Origin: CAVSDF01 sp963726715 | Lineage (GTDB): Bacteria; Bacteroidota; Rhodothermia; Rhodothermales; BA12 | Direction of reading: 5' to 3' | DNA length: 64,000 bases | Assembly: GCA_963726715.1 (NCBI GenBank) | Contig: CAVSDF010000005.1 | Location: 1 to 64,000, forward strand | Part shown: positions 30,659-41,900 of the stretch, piece after piece | Layout: each line of letters begins with the position of its first letter | How positions within the stretch are numbered: the stretch's first letter is position 1 | The notes under the pieces: model-generated | What the model saw: only the letters and a program-made list of their open reading frames with translations | Databases searched by the model: none | What the model was told of the DNA's origin: nothing | Translations under genes and position numbers: made by a program

Positions 30659-32931
30659 TCACTTCACCGTCGATCCCGGCTCGGCGTCGGGGCAGGCGGC
30701 GAAGGTGAGGCGGCCGTCGCGGTCCTCGGCCATCAGGATCATGCCCTGGCTCACCATCCCGCGCATCGTCCGCGGCGCCAGGTTGGCGACGACGACGACC
30801 TTGCGCCCGACGACCTCCTCGGGCGTGAAATGCTCGGCGATGCCCGAGAGCACCTGCCGCGTCTCCATCCCCATGTCGAGTTCGAGGCGCAGCAGCTTGG
30901 TCGCCTTCGGCACCGGCTCGCAGGCCGTCACGAGCGCCACGCGCAGGTCGATGCGCGCGAAGTCGTCGAAGGCGATCTCCGCCCCGAGCGGCGCATACGG
31001 CGCCGCCTTGGCAGGTGCGGTGTCAGCATCGGATGCGGAATCGGTGGGGGTGTCGGGCGACGCGGGTGTGGAGGCGTGGAGGCGGTCGAGTTCGGACTGG
31101 ATCACGTCGTCGGGGATTTTGGCGAAGAGAACGGAGGGGGTGCCGAGGCGGTGGCCGGGCGGGAGGAGCGGACGCGCGGCATCGTCCCAGTTCGCGCACA
31201 CGGCGCCGGGCGTGCCGTCGTGCTCGGCGAGGAGTTCGGCAGCGGTCGCGGCGGCGTCGGCGCGGGCACCCGGCGCGGCGCTCGGGCGCAGCAGGCGCAG
31301 GCGCAGCATCGTGCGCAGGCGCGCGGCGAGTGTCGGCACGACCGGTTCGAGGAGCACCGACAGGCTCGCGCACAGCTGGAGCGCGGTGTAGACGGTCGCG
31401 GCGGCGGCGGATTCGTCGGTTTTGACCTGCCGCCACGGCTCGCTCCGCTGGAAGAACTCGTTGCCGGCGCGGGCGAGGGCGACGGTCTCGCGGACCGCCT
31501 CGCGCAGCCGGAACGCCTCGTAGTGCCCGGCGATGCGCGCCGTCGCCGACTCGATCTCCGCAAGCAGCGCCCGCGCATCGTCCGGCAGCGGACCCGTCGG
31601 CGCGGGCACGGCGCCGCCGAAGTGGCGGTCGGCGAACGTCATCGCGCGGTTGACGAAGTTGCCGACGATGTCCGCGAGGTCGCCGTTGACACGCATCTGA
31701 AACTCTTTCAGGCTGAAATCGGCGTCCTTCGTCTCCGGCAGCATCGCCGCAAGGCCGTAGCGCAGGCGCGTCGATATCGACGCGTTCGACGATCTCGTCG
31801 AGCCAGATCGCCCAGCCGCGGCTCGTCGAGAACTTCTGCCCCTCCAGGTTCAGGAACTCGTTCGCGGGCAGCTGCTCCGGCAGCACGAACGGCGCGCGGT
31901 CGCCCGGCCCCTGCCCGTGCAGCATCAGCATCGCCGGAAAGGTGAGGCCGTGGAAGACGATGTTGTCCTTGCCGATGAAGTGGACGAGCCGCGGCACCGT
32001 CCCGTCCTCGGTCGGCCTGCCAGTAGTCGCGCCAGTCGCGCCCGTGGAGCGCCGCCCACTCCTTCGTCGCCGACACGTAGCCGATCGGCGCGTCGAACCA
32101 GACGTACAGCACCTTGCCGGACGCCTCGACGCCCGCCGCTTCGGCGACCGCCGGGGGCACCGGCACGCCCCACGCGATGTCGCGCGTGATGGCGCGGTCG
32201 CGCAGGCCGGCGGCGAGCCACGAGCCGATCTGCCCGGTCACGTTCGGCTTCCACGCGGCCATCCGGTCGAGGCCGTCGCGCGTGCCAGTGAGCCACGCGT
32301 CGAGGGCGGGCTGCGTGGATTCGAGCGGCAGGTACCAGTGCGTCGTCTCGCGCGGCTCGGGCGTGGCGTCGGAGAGGGCCGAGCGCGGGTCGATCAGTTC
32401 GGACGGCGAGAGCGTCGATCCGCAGCGCTCGCACTGGTCGCCGTAGGCGTCGGGGTTGCCGCAGACCGGGCAGGTTCCGCGCACGAATCGGTCGGCGAGG
32501 AAGACGCCCGCGACGGGGTCGAAGAGCTGCGTCTCGGTGCGCGTCGAGAAGACGCCCTTGGCCGCCATCACCTCGAAGAACGCCGTCGCCGTCTCGCGGT
32601 GGATGTCGGAGGAGGTGCGGCCGTAGTGGTCGAACGAGATGCCCGCCGCGCGGAGGCCGCCCTCGATGACCGGGTGGAACGTGTCGATGACGCTCTGCGG
32701 CGTGCGGCCTTCGGCGTGGGCGCGCATCAGAATCGCCACGCCCATCTCGTCGGAGCCGGAGACGTAGACGACGTCCTCGCCGCGCAGGCGCAGGAAGCGG
32801 ACGTACAGGTCGGCGGGCAGGTACGCCCCGGCGAGGTGGCCGAGGTGGATCGGTCCGTTGGCGTAGGGCAGGGCGGAGGTGACGAGCGTGCGGCGCGGCG
32901 CAGCGGTCGCCTCGGAGGCAGGGTGGGACAT
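30659..32931 (-). CDS. metG: Methionyl-tRNA synthetase with C-terminal tRNA-binding domain
   Basis: Charges tRNA-Met with methionine. The ATG at 32931 is followed by RTLVTSALPYANGPIHLGHL (HIGH motif as HLGH). The zinc knuckle reads CPVCGNPDAYGDQCERCG and the second signature is KFSTSRG in place of KMSKS. The anticodon-binding helical domain follows (31740-31100), then an acidic/Thr-rich linker, and the C-terminal EMAP/Trbp111-type domain (FDDFARIDLRVALVTACEPV, then NLAPRTMRGMVSQGMILMAE). About 757 residues after repair. Frame breaks near 32010 and 31770; removing one base at each gives DEDGTVPRLVHFIGKD and DIDALRYGLAAMLPETK. It lies 161 bases downstream of kdgK on the same strand. Confidence 0.94.
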
Positions 32932-33092
32932 CGTGTGGAATCGAGAGCGCCCGTGCAACGCCGACCGTGGACGCGCGGGTTCGGGCGAGCGCCGCGTGGG
33001 TTCGGCCCTGCCGATGAAGGGAAGGCGGGCCAGGCGGGGCACCGTCAGCGCGGCCTTCCTGACCGGGAGCCTCTACGCTGCCCCGCCCCGCC

Positions 33093-34139
33093 TCAGCGCT
33101 CGACGCGGCCGGACGCAGAGCCGCCGGCGAGCTTCTCGACTTCGGAGACGCTGCAGTGGTTGAAGTCGCCGGGGATGGTCTGCTTCAGGCACGACGCGGC
33201 CACGGCAAAATCGAGCGCCGCACGTGCATCGACGGCGCCGTCGGCGGTCGTCTTCGTCAGCAGCCCGTAGACGAGGCCTGAGGCGAACGCGTCGCCGCCG
33301 CCGACGCGGTCGACGAGGGTGATGTCGTAGCGCGCCGACTGAACCGGCGCCACGTCGGCGGTGTGGATCAGGCCGCTCCAGCCGTTGCGGCTCGCGGACA
33401 GGCTCTCGCGCAGCGTGATCGCCACGGTCTCGAAGCCGAACTCCTCCCGCAGCCGCTCCGCCAGGCGCGCGTACCCGTCGCCGAGCGCGCCGCCCTCGAC
33501 GTCCGCGCCTTCGGCGTGGAGGCCGAGGCTCTTCTCGGCGTCCTCCTCGTTGGCGATGCACACGTCGACGTGCTCCATCAGCGGACGCATGACCGCCTGC
33601 GCCTCGGCCTCGGTCCACAGCTTCGCGCGGTAGTTCAGGTCCGACGAGACCGTGATGCCGCGCGCCCTGGCCGCCGCGAGGGCTTCGGAGAGCACCGCGC
33701 GCGGTCCGGCGCCGAGGGCGGGCGTGATGCCGGTCCAGTGGAACCACGAGGCCCCGTCGAAGGCCGCGTCCCAGTCGATCTCGCCCGGCGTCAACGTCGT
33801 CACGGCGGCGTGGGCGCGGTCGTAGATGACTTTGGCGCCGCGCTGGCTCGCGCCGGTTTCGAGGAAGTAGACGCCGACGCGCTCGCCCCCGCGCACGATG
33901 TGGTCGGTGCCGACGCCGTAGCGCCGGAGGGCGTTGACGGCGGCCTGCCCGATCTCGTGGGTCGGCAGCTTGGAGACGAAGTGCGAGTCGAGGCCCCACT
34001 GCGCGAGGCTCGCGGCGACGTTGGCCTCGCCGCCGCCGTAGGTGGCGTCGAAGTGGTTCGCCTGCACGAAGCGCTGGAAGCCGGGCGGCGAGAGGCGGAG
34101 CATGATCTCGCCGAAGGTGACGGTCTTGGGAGGGCGCAT
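33093..34139 (-). CDS. kdgK: 2-dehydro-3-deoxygluconokinase (PfkB family)
   Basis: Phosphorylates 2-keto-3-deoxygluconate to KDPG, feeding the aldolase encoded just upstream. 348 residues, no frame break. PfkB-family motifs: the N-terminal TFGEIMLRLSP, substrate-binding GGGEANVAASLAQWGLDSHF, and the ATP/anion-hole motif VDRVGGGDAFASGLVYGLL with the catalytic aspartate. The ATG at 34139 starts the family N-terminus; longer open frames upstream are not supported. It is the second intact gene of a minus-strand cluster (eda, kdgK, with metG following). Confidence 0.9.
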   Translation of the reverse strand: MRPPKTVTFGEIMLRLSPPGFQRFVQANHFDATYGGGEANVAASLAQWGLDSHFVSKLPTHEIGQAAVNALRRYGVGTDHIVRGGERVGVYFLETGASQRGAKVIYDRAHAAVTTLTPGEIDWDAAFDGASWFHWTGITPALGAGPRAVLSEALAAARARGITVSSDLNYRAKLWTEAEAQAVMRPLMEHVDVCIANEEDAEKSLGLHAEGADVEGGALGDGYARLAERLREEFGFETVAITLRESLSASRNGWSGLIHTADVAPVQSARYDITLVDRVGGGDAFASGLVYGLLTKTTADGAVDARAALDFAVAASCLKQTIPGDFNHCSVSEVEKLAGGSASGRVER

Positions 34140-34201
34140 GGAAACAGGGCGGAGGGTGAGGATGGGGAGGAGAGACGGTGCTGCTGCGGAGACTCGCGCG
34201 G

Positions 34202-34885
34202 TCAGCGCGCCGAGGCGACCGAGGCGATGAGGCGGCGGGCGTGGTCGGCGAGGCGCGCGTAGTCGCCCGCGGCGATGGCGGCCGGGTCGACGAGCGCCGA
34301 GCCGACGCCGACGGCGACCGCGCCCGCGCGCAGCCAGTCGCCGGCGTTGTCGAGCGTCACGCCGCCGGTCGGCATCAGGCGCAGGTGCGGAAGCGGGGCG
34401 AGGACGGCCTTGAAGAAGGGCATCCCGACGATGTCGGCGGGAAAGACCTTGACGACATCGGCGCCGGCTTCGTAGGCGGCCTGGCACTCGGTCGGGGTCA
34501 TCGCGCCCGGCATGGCCGCCGCGCCCGCCGCATGCGCCGCCGCGACGACCTCGGGCTTCATCACCGGGGTCACGACGTAGCGCGCGCCTGCGGCGACGGC
34601 CCGCGTCGCCGTCGCCGCGTCGAGCACCGAGCCGACGCCGAGCACGATGTCGTCGCCGAAGTGCGCGCGCACGCGCCCGATCATCTCGACGGCGTTGGGC
34701 ACGGTCATCGTGATCTCGATGGCGCGCACGCCGCCCTCGGCGAACGCCTCGACGCTTCGGAGCAGCCGCTCGGGGTCCTGGATGCGGATGACGGCGACGG
34801 CGCCGATGGCGCGCACCGCCTCGACGGTCTGGCGCCGCGCCTCGGCGGAGGCATCGGGGGTAGAGGAGGCAGAGGGGTCGGACAT
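34202..34885 (-). CDS. eda: KDPG/KHG aldolase
   Basis: Cleaves 2-keto-3-deoxy-6-phosphogluconate to pyruvate and glyceraldehyde 3-phosphate (Entner-Doudoroff and uronate breakdown). 227 residues. The Eda signature is clear: AVIRIQDPERLLRSVEAF, the catalytic Glu in IRAIEITMTVP-like text, LGVGSVLDAATA, FVVTP-type text VVTPVMKPEV, the Schiff-base lysine in ADVVKVFPADIVG, and MPTGGVTLDNAGDWL. It ends 62 bases before kdgK in the same direction, so the two are almost certainly co-transcribed. Confidence 0.92.
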   Translation of the reverse strand: MSDPSASSTPDASAEARRQTVEAVRAIGAVAVIRIQDPERLLRSVEAFAEGGVRAIEITMTVPNAVEMIGRVRAHFGDDIVLGVGSVLDAATATRAVAAGARYVVTPVMKPEVVAAAHAAGAAAMPGAMTPTECQAAYEAGADVVKVFPADIVGMPFFKAVLAPLPHLRLMPTGGVTLDNAGDWLRAGAVAVGVGSALVDPAAIAAGDYARLADHARRLIASVASAR

Positions 34886-34935
34886 GGCGTCTGAGCGAAG
34901 CGGGTGGGACGTGTGGAAAGGAGGCCGCGGCGCGG

Positions 34936-35151
34936 TCAGAGCGCCTTCAGGCGGACGGGTTCGCGGCGCGGCGCGCGCAGGTGGACGCCGCCGAGGGCGA
35001 TGAGATGCGCCGAGCCGCAGACGACGAAGATCGGTCCGTACGCCGGCCCGACGCGCGCCAAATACGCGCCGACGCCGAGGGCGGACAGGAAGCCGCCCAT
35101 CGACCCGAACGCGCTGCCGATTCCGACGACTGAGCCGACGTACGGCCGCGC
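34936..35151 (-). pseudogene. MFS transporter, C-terminal fragment (hexuronate-transporter-like)
   Basis: Only the last 70 or so residues of a major facilitator transporter remain: YVGSVVGIGSAFGSMGGFLS, a hydrophobic helix (ALGVGAYLARVGPAYGPIF) and a last membrane helix (VVCGSAHLIALGGVHL). This resembles the C-terminus of ExuT-type hexuronate transporters, which commonly neighbour kdgK/eda. Sequence further upstream (35152-35952) does not continue it in any frame. The gene is therefore truncated by deletion or rearrangement; its stop lies 50 bases before eda. Confidence 0.75.
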
Positions 35152-35952
35152 GTGACGTCGCTTGTGTACCGGGGCGCGCGCGTCGGCTTGGTGGCCGAAG
35201 GGGCGACCGCATCGGTCGTCACCCACCGGTCGTCACCCACCGGGCGTTCGTCGCCCGGTCTTCCGCCATCCCTTCGGGGCGATGCCGTCCGAGTTCGCCG
35301 CCACACGCGCGGCAACGCCCGACCCGGCCCCGCCCGACCCAGTGCCGACCGGCGGCGGACGATGACGCGGGGCAACGGTGCGTGGGGCAACGTGCAGCCA
35401 CGGCCCCGGTGCAGGTGCGGTCTGACCGGCGATACAGGCATGGGGCGACGGGGGGACTGTTCCGATGCGGGACGGTTGCCGTTCTGGCAGGGATGGACGG
35501 GAGGCCCATTTGTGAGATTTGTGTCACAGGTTGCGATAATAAGAGGCGCGCGGATCGGTCCGCGCGGAGGATCATGGGCGTGTGTCCTGCTCCCTCCATC
35601 CGACCGTTCTGTGGCTGCCCCGACCGATCCGACCGACTGTTCTCTCGTGGTCCCTTCCGTGCGGCGCACAGAGCCGGTCTTCTCGGACGAGGCCCGAGGG
35701 ATCGTGACTGCGTCGGCCCCGCTGCGCGCGCCCGCTTCTCAGAGGCGCTGCCCCGGATAGCGAACCGCGAGACGACGCCGTCTGCCTGCTCGGCGCCGAA
35801 GCGGTGATCCGCCGCCCTCGCCCGACACGGCCCGCGACCCCACGCCTGGCCCTGACACGGTCCCTCTGATTCCGCGTGTCTCCCTGGCACCCGCCGCGAC
35901 CTGCCCCGGCGCCCCCTGCATTCCCGCCTGCGCCTCCCTCGGCGCCTCCGCT
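35152..35952. other. 800-base gap with no gene; AT-rich island near 35505-35560
   Basis: No domain is found in any frame. It contains a short direct repeat (CGGTCGTCACCCA twice, near 35213-35245) and a marked AT-rich island at 35505-35560 (GATTTGTGTCACAGGTTGCG then ATAATAAGAGG) in otherwise 70% GC DNA. The island holds a GATAAT -10-like hexamer and TTTG motifs and is the best candidate promoter or operator area for the giant gene starting at 35953. Confidence 0.5.
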
Positions 35953-38900
35953 ATGACCGCTCGCTTCGCCCCCCGCCGCACCGCCAACGTGCGGCGCTCC
36001 GCAGCCCACCGACTCGCCCTGCGCGTGGCGCGGTGCGGGGCGCTCGCTGTGCTCGTGCCGCTCGCCCTCGCCGCCGCGACGACGGCGCAGGCGCAGACGA
36101 CGCACGTGCTTCGCGTTGCGGGCAGCGGCGCCTTCGACGCGCAGCACCTCGTCTTCGACGGCGTCGACGACCGCGTCGAGGTGCCCCACAAGGCGGCCTT
36201 CGCGCTCACGAACGCCGTCACGCTCGAAGCGTGGGTCAAGCCAGCGGCGTTCGTGCAGAACGGCGGCATCGTGACGAAAGGCGTTGCCGGGACGCCGTGG
36301 TCGCTCACGACGCGCAGCGACGGACGCCTCCAGGTCCTCCTCAACTCCGGCGTAACGGGAGGCACGGCCTCCACCACCCTCTCGTCGACCGGTACGCTCG
36401 CGCTCGGCGTCTGGCAGCACGTGGCCGTAAGCGTCGGCGGCGGCTTCGTGCGCTTCTACATCAACGGCGTGCTCGCGGGCGAGACGGCCCTCGCGGTCAC
36501 GTTCGGCGCCAACACAGAAGCGCTCGTGATCGGGGCCGGTTTGCCCGGCGCACCCGAGTACTTCCGGGGCGCCATCGACGAGGTGCGCGTCTGGAGCACC
36601 GCGCGCACAGGGGCGGAGATCGCGGCCAACCGCACGACGGTCTTCGGTCCGACGACGGCGGGCCTCGTCGGCTACTGGGACTTCGACGCGCTCGTCGACC
36701 TCGGCATCGGCGCTCCGGGCGTCAACGACGTCCGCGACCGCTCGGCAACGGTCGGCCCACGGCGACGTGGTCGGCGGCATCACGCGCGTGACGGCGTGGG
36801 CGATGACGGCGACGTACGACCTCTACGAGGACCGCGTCGTGCTCGCGTGGAGCCGCGTCCCGTCGGCGACGGCGCGCTACCTCGTGCAGCGGGGCAATCA
36901 ACCCATCGCCACACTCTCGGCGAGCGACACGACGTACACCGACCGCGCGGGCGTGGCGGGGCAGAGCTACGCGTACTGCGTGTCCCGCGAAGACGGCGGG
37001 ACGACGACATCGCTCGGCTGCGAACAGGGACGGCGCCAGCTGCTCTCGGCAGCGGCGGTGAGCGCGAGCGACGGCACCTTCACCGACCGCGTGCGGGTGA
37101 CGTGGAGCGACCGCTCGGCCATCAACACCGGCTACAAGGTCTACCGCGCGGGCACGCTCGTCGCCACGCTCGGCGAGTCCGTCGCCTTCGACGACACGAC
37201 GAAGTCTGCCCTCACGCCCGGCGCCGTCTATGCGTACTGCGTGGCCCCGACGCAGGGCGCGGGCGAGGGCGTGAAGGTGTGCGACAACGGCTCGCGCGGC
37301 AGCGTCTTGCCCCCGGCGACCGTGGCGGCGACCGACGGCACCGTGGCCAGCGCGACGCGCATCACGTGGACGGCGCCGGTCGGCGGCGACCCGGCAGGCA
37401 CGGTCTACGCCCTCACGCGCGGCGCCACCGTGATCCCGACGACGGCGGGCGTGCTCACGGCGCTCGACGTGACCGGCACGCCCGGCACGACCTACACGTA
37501 CTGCGTGACGCGGACGGTGCCCGGCGGCGCTCCGAGCGTCGCCGTGTGCGACGCGGGCGGGCAGGGCACCCTTCCGGCCCCGACGAACGTCGACCGCGTC
37601 GGACTCGACGAGCGACAGCCGCGTCGATGTGCGCTGGTCGAATGGCGGCGGCGCGTCCGATGGCGTGCGCGTCACCCGGCAGGGCGGCTACGGGCTGGCC
37701 TTCGACGGCGTCGACGACCGCGTCGAGGTCGCATCGTTCACGCAGGGCCTGGACGCCGTCACGGTCGAGGCGTGGGTGAAGCCGACGGGCGCATTCGTCG
37801 CCGGGGCGTCCATCGTCACGAAGGGCCGCACGGGGACCCCGTGGTCGCTGCTGACGAGGGCCGACGGACGCCTCGAAGCGGTCCTCAACACCGATGCGGG
37901 CGGCGGCACGCTCGGCGGCGGCTCGGCGGCCACGCGCATCGCCTCGTCCGGTACGCTCGCACCTGGCGTGTGGCAGCACGTGGCGATGTCGGTCGGCGGC
38001 GGCTTCGTGCGCTTCTACATCGACGGCGTCCTCGCGGGCGAGACGGCGCATGCGGCCACCTTCGGCGTGAACACCGAACCGCTCTACATCGGCGCCAGCC
38101 TCGTCGGCGCGGCCGCGTACTTCCGGGGCGAGATGGACGAGGTGCGCGTGTGGAGCACGGTCCGCACGCAGGCGCAGATCCGCGCCGCGATGTACACCGC
38201 GGCCCTGGGGGCCGAAGACGACCCGGCGGCGCTCTACCACTTCGACGACGGCGCGGGCACGCTGGCGAGCGATTCGTACGGCACCCGCCACGGGCGGCTC
38301 GTCGGGATGACCGGCACGGCCACGTCGGGCTGGGTGGCCGCGGCGGCGCCGGTCGCGGGGCAGGGGCAGAACGCCGCGCTCCGCCTCGACGGCGTCGACG
38401 ACGTCGCGAACGTGCCGGGCCTGACCGCCCTCCCCGCCTCGTTCACCATCGAGTTCTGGGCGCGGCGCGCCGCGGCGGGTCGCATCGACCTCGCCATCGG
38501 ACAGGGGGTCGGCGTGAGCAACCAGGGACTCCACATCGGCTTCCGCGACACCGACGCGTTCACGCTCGGCTTCTGGGGCAACGACCTCAACACGCCGCAG
38601 GCCTTCACCGACCTCGGCTGGCACCACTGGGCCGTCACCTACGACCGGCCCACCGGACGCCGCACCATCGTGCGCGACGGCGCCGAGGTGGCGAGCGATG
38701 TGTCGGCGGCGCCGTATGCGGGGACGGGCGCGCTCTGGATCGGCCAATCGGTCGTGAGCGGCTCGTTCGGCGGCGACCTCGACGACATCCGCGTCTGGAG
38801 CCGCGTGCGCCCGGCAGCCAGCATCGCCGCGGGCCGCTTCGCCCTCGCCGACACCGCCCGCGCGGGCCTCGTGGCCGGCGTGGAGCTTCGACGCGCTCGA

Positions 38901-41900
38901 CGCCGCCGGTACCGCCGCGATGACGACCGCCCCCGGCGTGGGCGCAAGTGGCGCCGCGACCGGCGCCGTGCTCACGAACGGCGCGCGCCTCGTCGCCGGG
39001 CGTCCGCTCGCGCTTCGCACCCTTGCCGCCGGGTCGACGAGCCACTCGGACCTCACCGCCGATCCGGGCCTGCGCTACACGTACTGCGTGACCTCGTTCG
39101 CCAACGCGGGCGCCGAGACCGCTGCGGCGTGCGACGCGGGCAGCCGCGCCCGCGCCATCGCCCCCGCCGTCATCATCGCCTCCGACGGCGAGTTCGAGAA
39201 CCTGACCCGCGTCGCATGGCAGGGCGTGAGCACGCGCGCGGCGACCTACAACGTCTACCGCGACGCTGCCCTCATCGCCACGCTCCCGGCCTCGCAGGCC
39301 AGCTACGACGACAAGACCGGCGCGCCGACGACCGTCTACACGTACTGCGTCGCCGCCTTCACGAGCGACCGGACGGAGTCGGCGCGGGCGTGCGACAACG
39401 GCTCGCGCGTGCTCCGGGCCACGACGCCGTCGGCCACCGACGACGCGCAGGAAGACCGCGTCGACGTGACGTGGGCCGACAACTCGGGCGCCGAGTCCGG
39501 CTACCGCGTCACCCGCCGCCCGGAGAAGCCGTTCGCGCTCACCCTGCCGGCCACCGCCACCGACAGGCGCATCCCGCACATTGCGCCGTACGACTTCGCC
39601 GGCAATGCCTTCACGGTCGAGTTCTGGATCAAGCCGACGAGCCTCACGGGCGACCGCAAGCTGCTCTCCAAGTTCTCGGGGATCGAACACGAACGGCGGC
39701 TTCATCGCCGGCTTCTACAACAACGTGGTCAAGGCCGAGGTCTTCGACGCAGCCGGCACGCAGGCGGTGTACGCCGGGGCGGTGCCGAACAACCAGTGGA
39801 CGCACGTGGCGATGACCTACAAGGCGGGCAGTGCGCTCGTCGTCTACGTCAACGGCGTCGTGGCCGGGCGCGATACGTTGGTGGGAGCGTCCTACCGGAC
39901 GAACAGCCTGCCGATCAACCTGTATGGGCTTCCGGGTACGACCCCCATCGCAGGCGAGGTAGACGAGTTGCGCGTCTGGAACACGGCGCGCACGGCGGCG
40001 GAGATCGCGGCGAACAAGGACCGCCTCGTCGCGCCCGGCACGGCAGGGCTGGTCGGCCTGTGGTCGTTCGACGACGGCGCGGGCGTGCTCGCCGCCGACG
40101 GCTCCGGCAACGGCAACCTCGCCGTCGTCGGCGGCGCCACGTGGACGGAGCGCCCGGCGGACGTGCTGGCCCCGGCGGTGATCGCCACGACGGCTGCGAG
40201 CGTCACCGCGCACACCGACCGCGCTGCGCAGGCGGGCGTCCGCTACACCTACGGCGTCGCCCCGTTCGACGCCATCGGCGCGGGCGTGTCCGTCGAAGAC
40301 GCGGGGCGGCGCGTGCTCAAGGCGCCCTCGGGACTCGCCGTGACGGGCACGCCGACCGAGAAGACGGTCGCGCTGGCCTGGACCGACAACTCGGGCGCCG
40401 AGAGCCGCCAGCGCATCGTCCGCACGAGCGCCACCACAACGACCGTCTTCGACGTGGCGAAGAACGTGGTCTCGTTCGTCGACACGACGCCGACGTTCGG
40501 TGCCACGTATCGCTACAGCGTCCTCGCCGAGAGTGGCTACGGCGTCTCGGCGGCGAGCGCGGAGGCGACCGGCACGACCGTCCTGCTCCCGCCCGCCTCC
40601 GTGAGCGCGTCGGACACCTACCCCGACAAGGTGGTGGTGACGTGGGTGGACGCCTCCACCATCGAGACCGGCTACCAGGTCTACCGCAACGGCCTCGTGC
40701 AGGGCGCTGCGCTCGGCGGCCGGATCGACGACGTACACCGACATCGAGGCGGCGCCCTACAGCAACGTGGCCGGCGTCACGTACACGTACGAGGTCCGGA
40801 CGCTGTTCAACGGCCTGCAATCGGAGGCCGGGAGCGACACCGGAGTTCGTCCGGGTGGCGCTGTGCCGTTGTCGCCGTCGATCACACTCTCGTCCCAGAT
40901 CGTTCCACCGGATGGCGCTAAGAACGATGGCTTCGGCGCGAGCGCGTCCGTCTCGGGCGATTATGCGATCGTCGGAGCTCCTAACCGATTCGGGATCGAT
41001 TATGGAAGTGCCAACTTCCTCAAACGCAACGGAAGCGCCTGGGAGATCACGCAGCGGATGAACCCTCCTGAGGGGACGGGGCAAGGGGGCAGCTTCGGCG
41101 CCGCTGTTGCGATTGACGGTGTGTATGCGGCCATCGGGACTCCTGAATACGATGATCGGAGCAACGCATCGAACATTCGGTACAACGTGGGAGCAGTCTA
41201 TCTGTACCAGCGCGACGGCAACACCTGGACGCAGACCGCTCGGGTCGTGTCGCCTAACTCGTCAGACCTTGGCTTCGGACAGACGGTGGCCTTACGGGGC
41301 GACCTCCTTTTCGTGACAGGCGGAAACGCGGCCAATCACGTCTACGGGTTCAAACGTGATGGCGTGACGTGGACGCATTTCAGGACCTTCGACCCGGCCA
41401 ACGGAGCGTCCAACGGATTTGGCAACGCCATTGCGCTTGAGGACGGATATGCCGTGATCGGCAACTCAAGCCGTAACGCTTCGACCGGAGAGGCCCACGT
41501 ATTCCAGCGTACGAGCGGCACCACCTGGGAGTCGCAGGCCCTCCTCACCCCGCCGAACAGCCAGTTCCTCGGTCACAGTGTGGCCATCCGTGGGGACTTT
41601 CTCCTCCTCGGTGGCTCGCGGTACATCGCCGGTCAGAGCAGGGAAGGTACCGGCGCCTATCTGTACCGTCGCATAAACGGTGCCTGGACCCTTCAGGCCC
41701 GGCTTCGCACAAGCGCCGGTGATGACACGTATATCCTTAGAGGCGTCACCTTGTCTGAGGGCACGGCTACCTTTGGGGAGTACGTCTTCCGGCGAAACGG
41801 TGATCTCTTCGGCGTCTGCCGGGAAGGGGTGTGCACCGAGTCGGAGCGCCTGAGTCTTCCGCAGGGGTACGGCGGCGCGTTCTATTCTGGGGTCGGCGGC

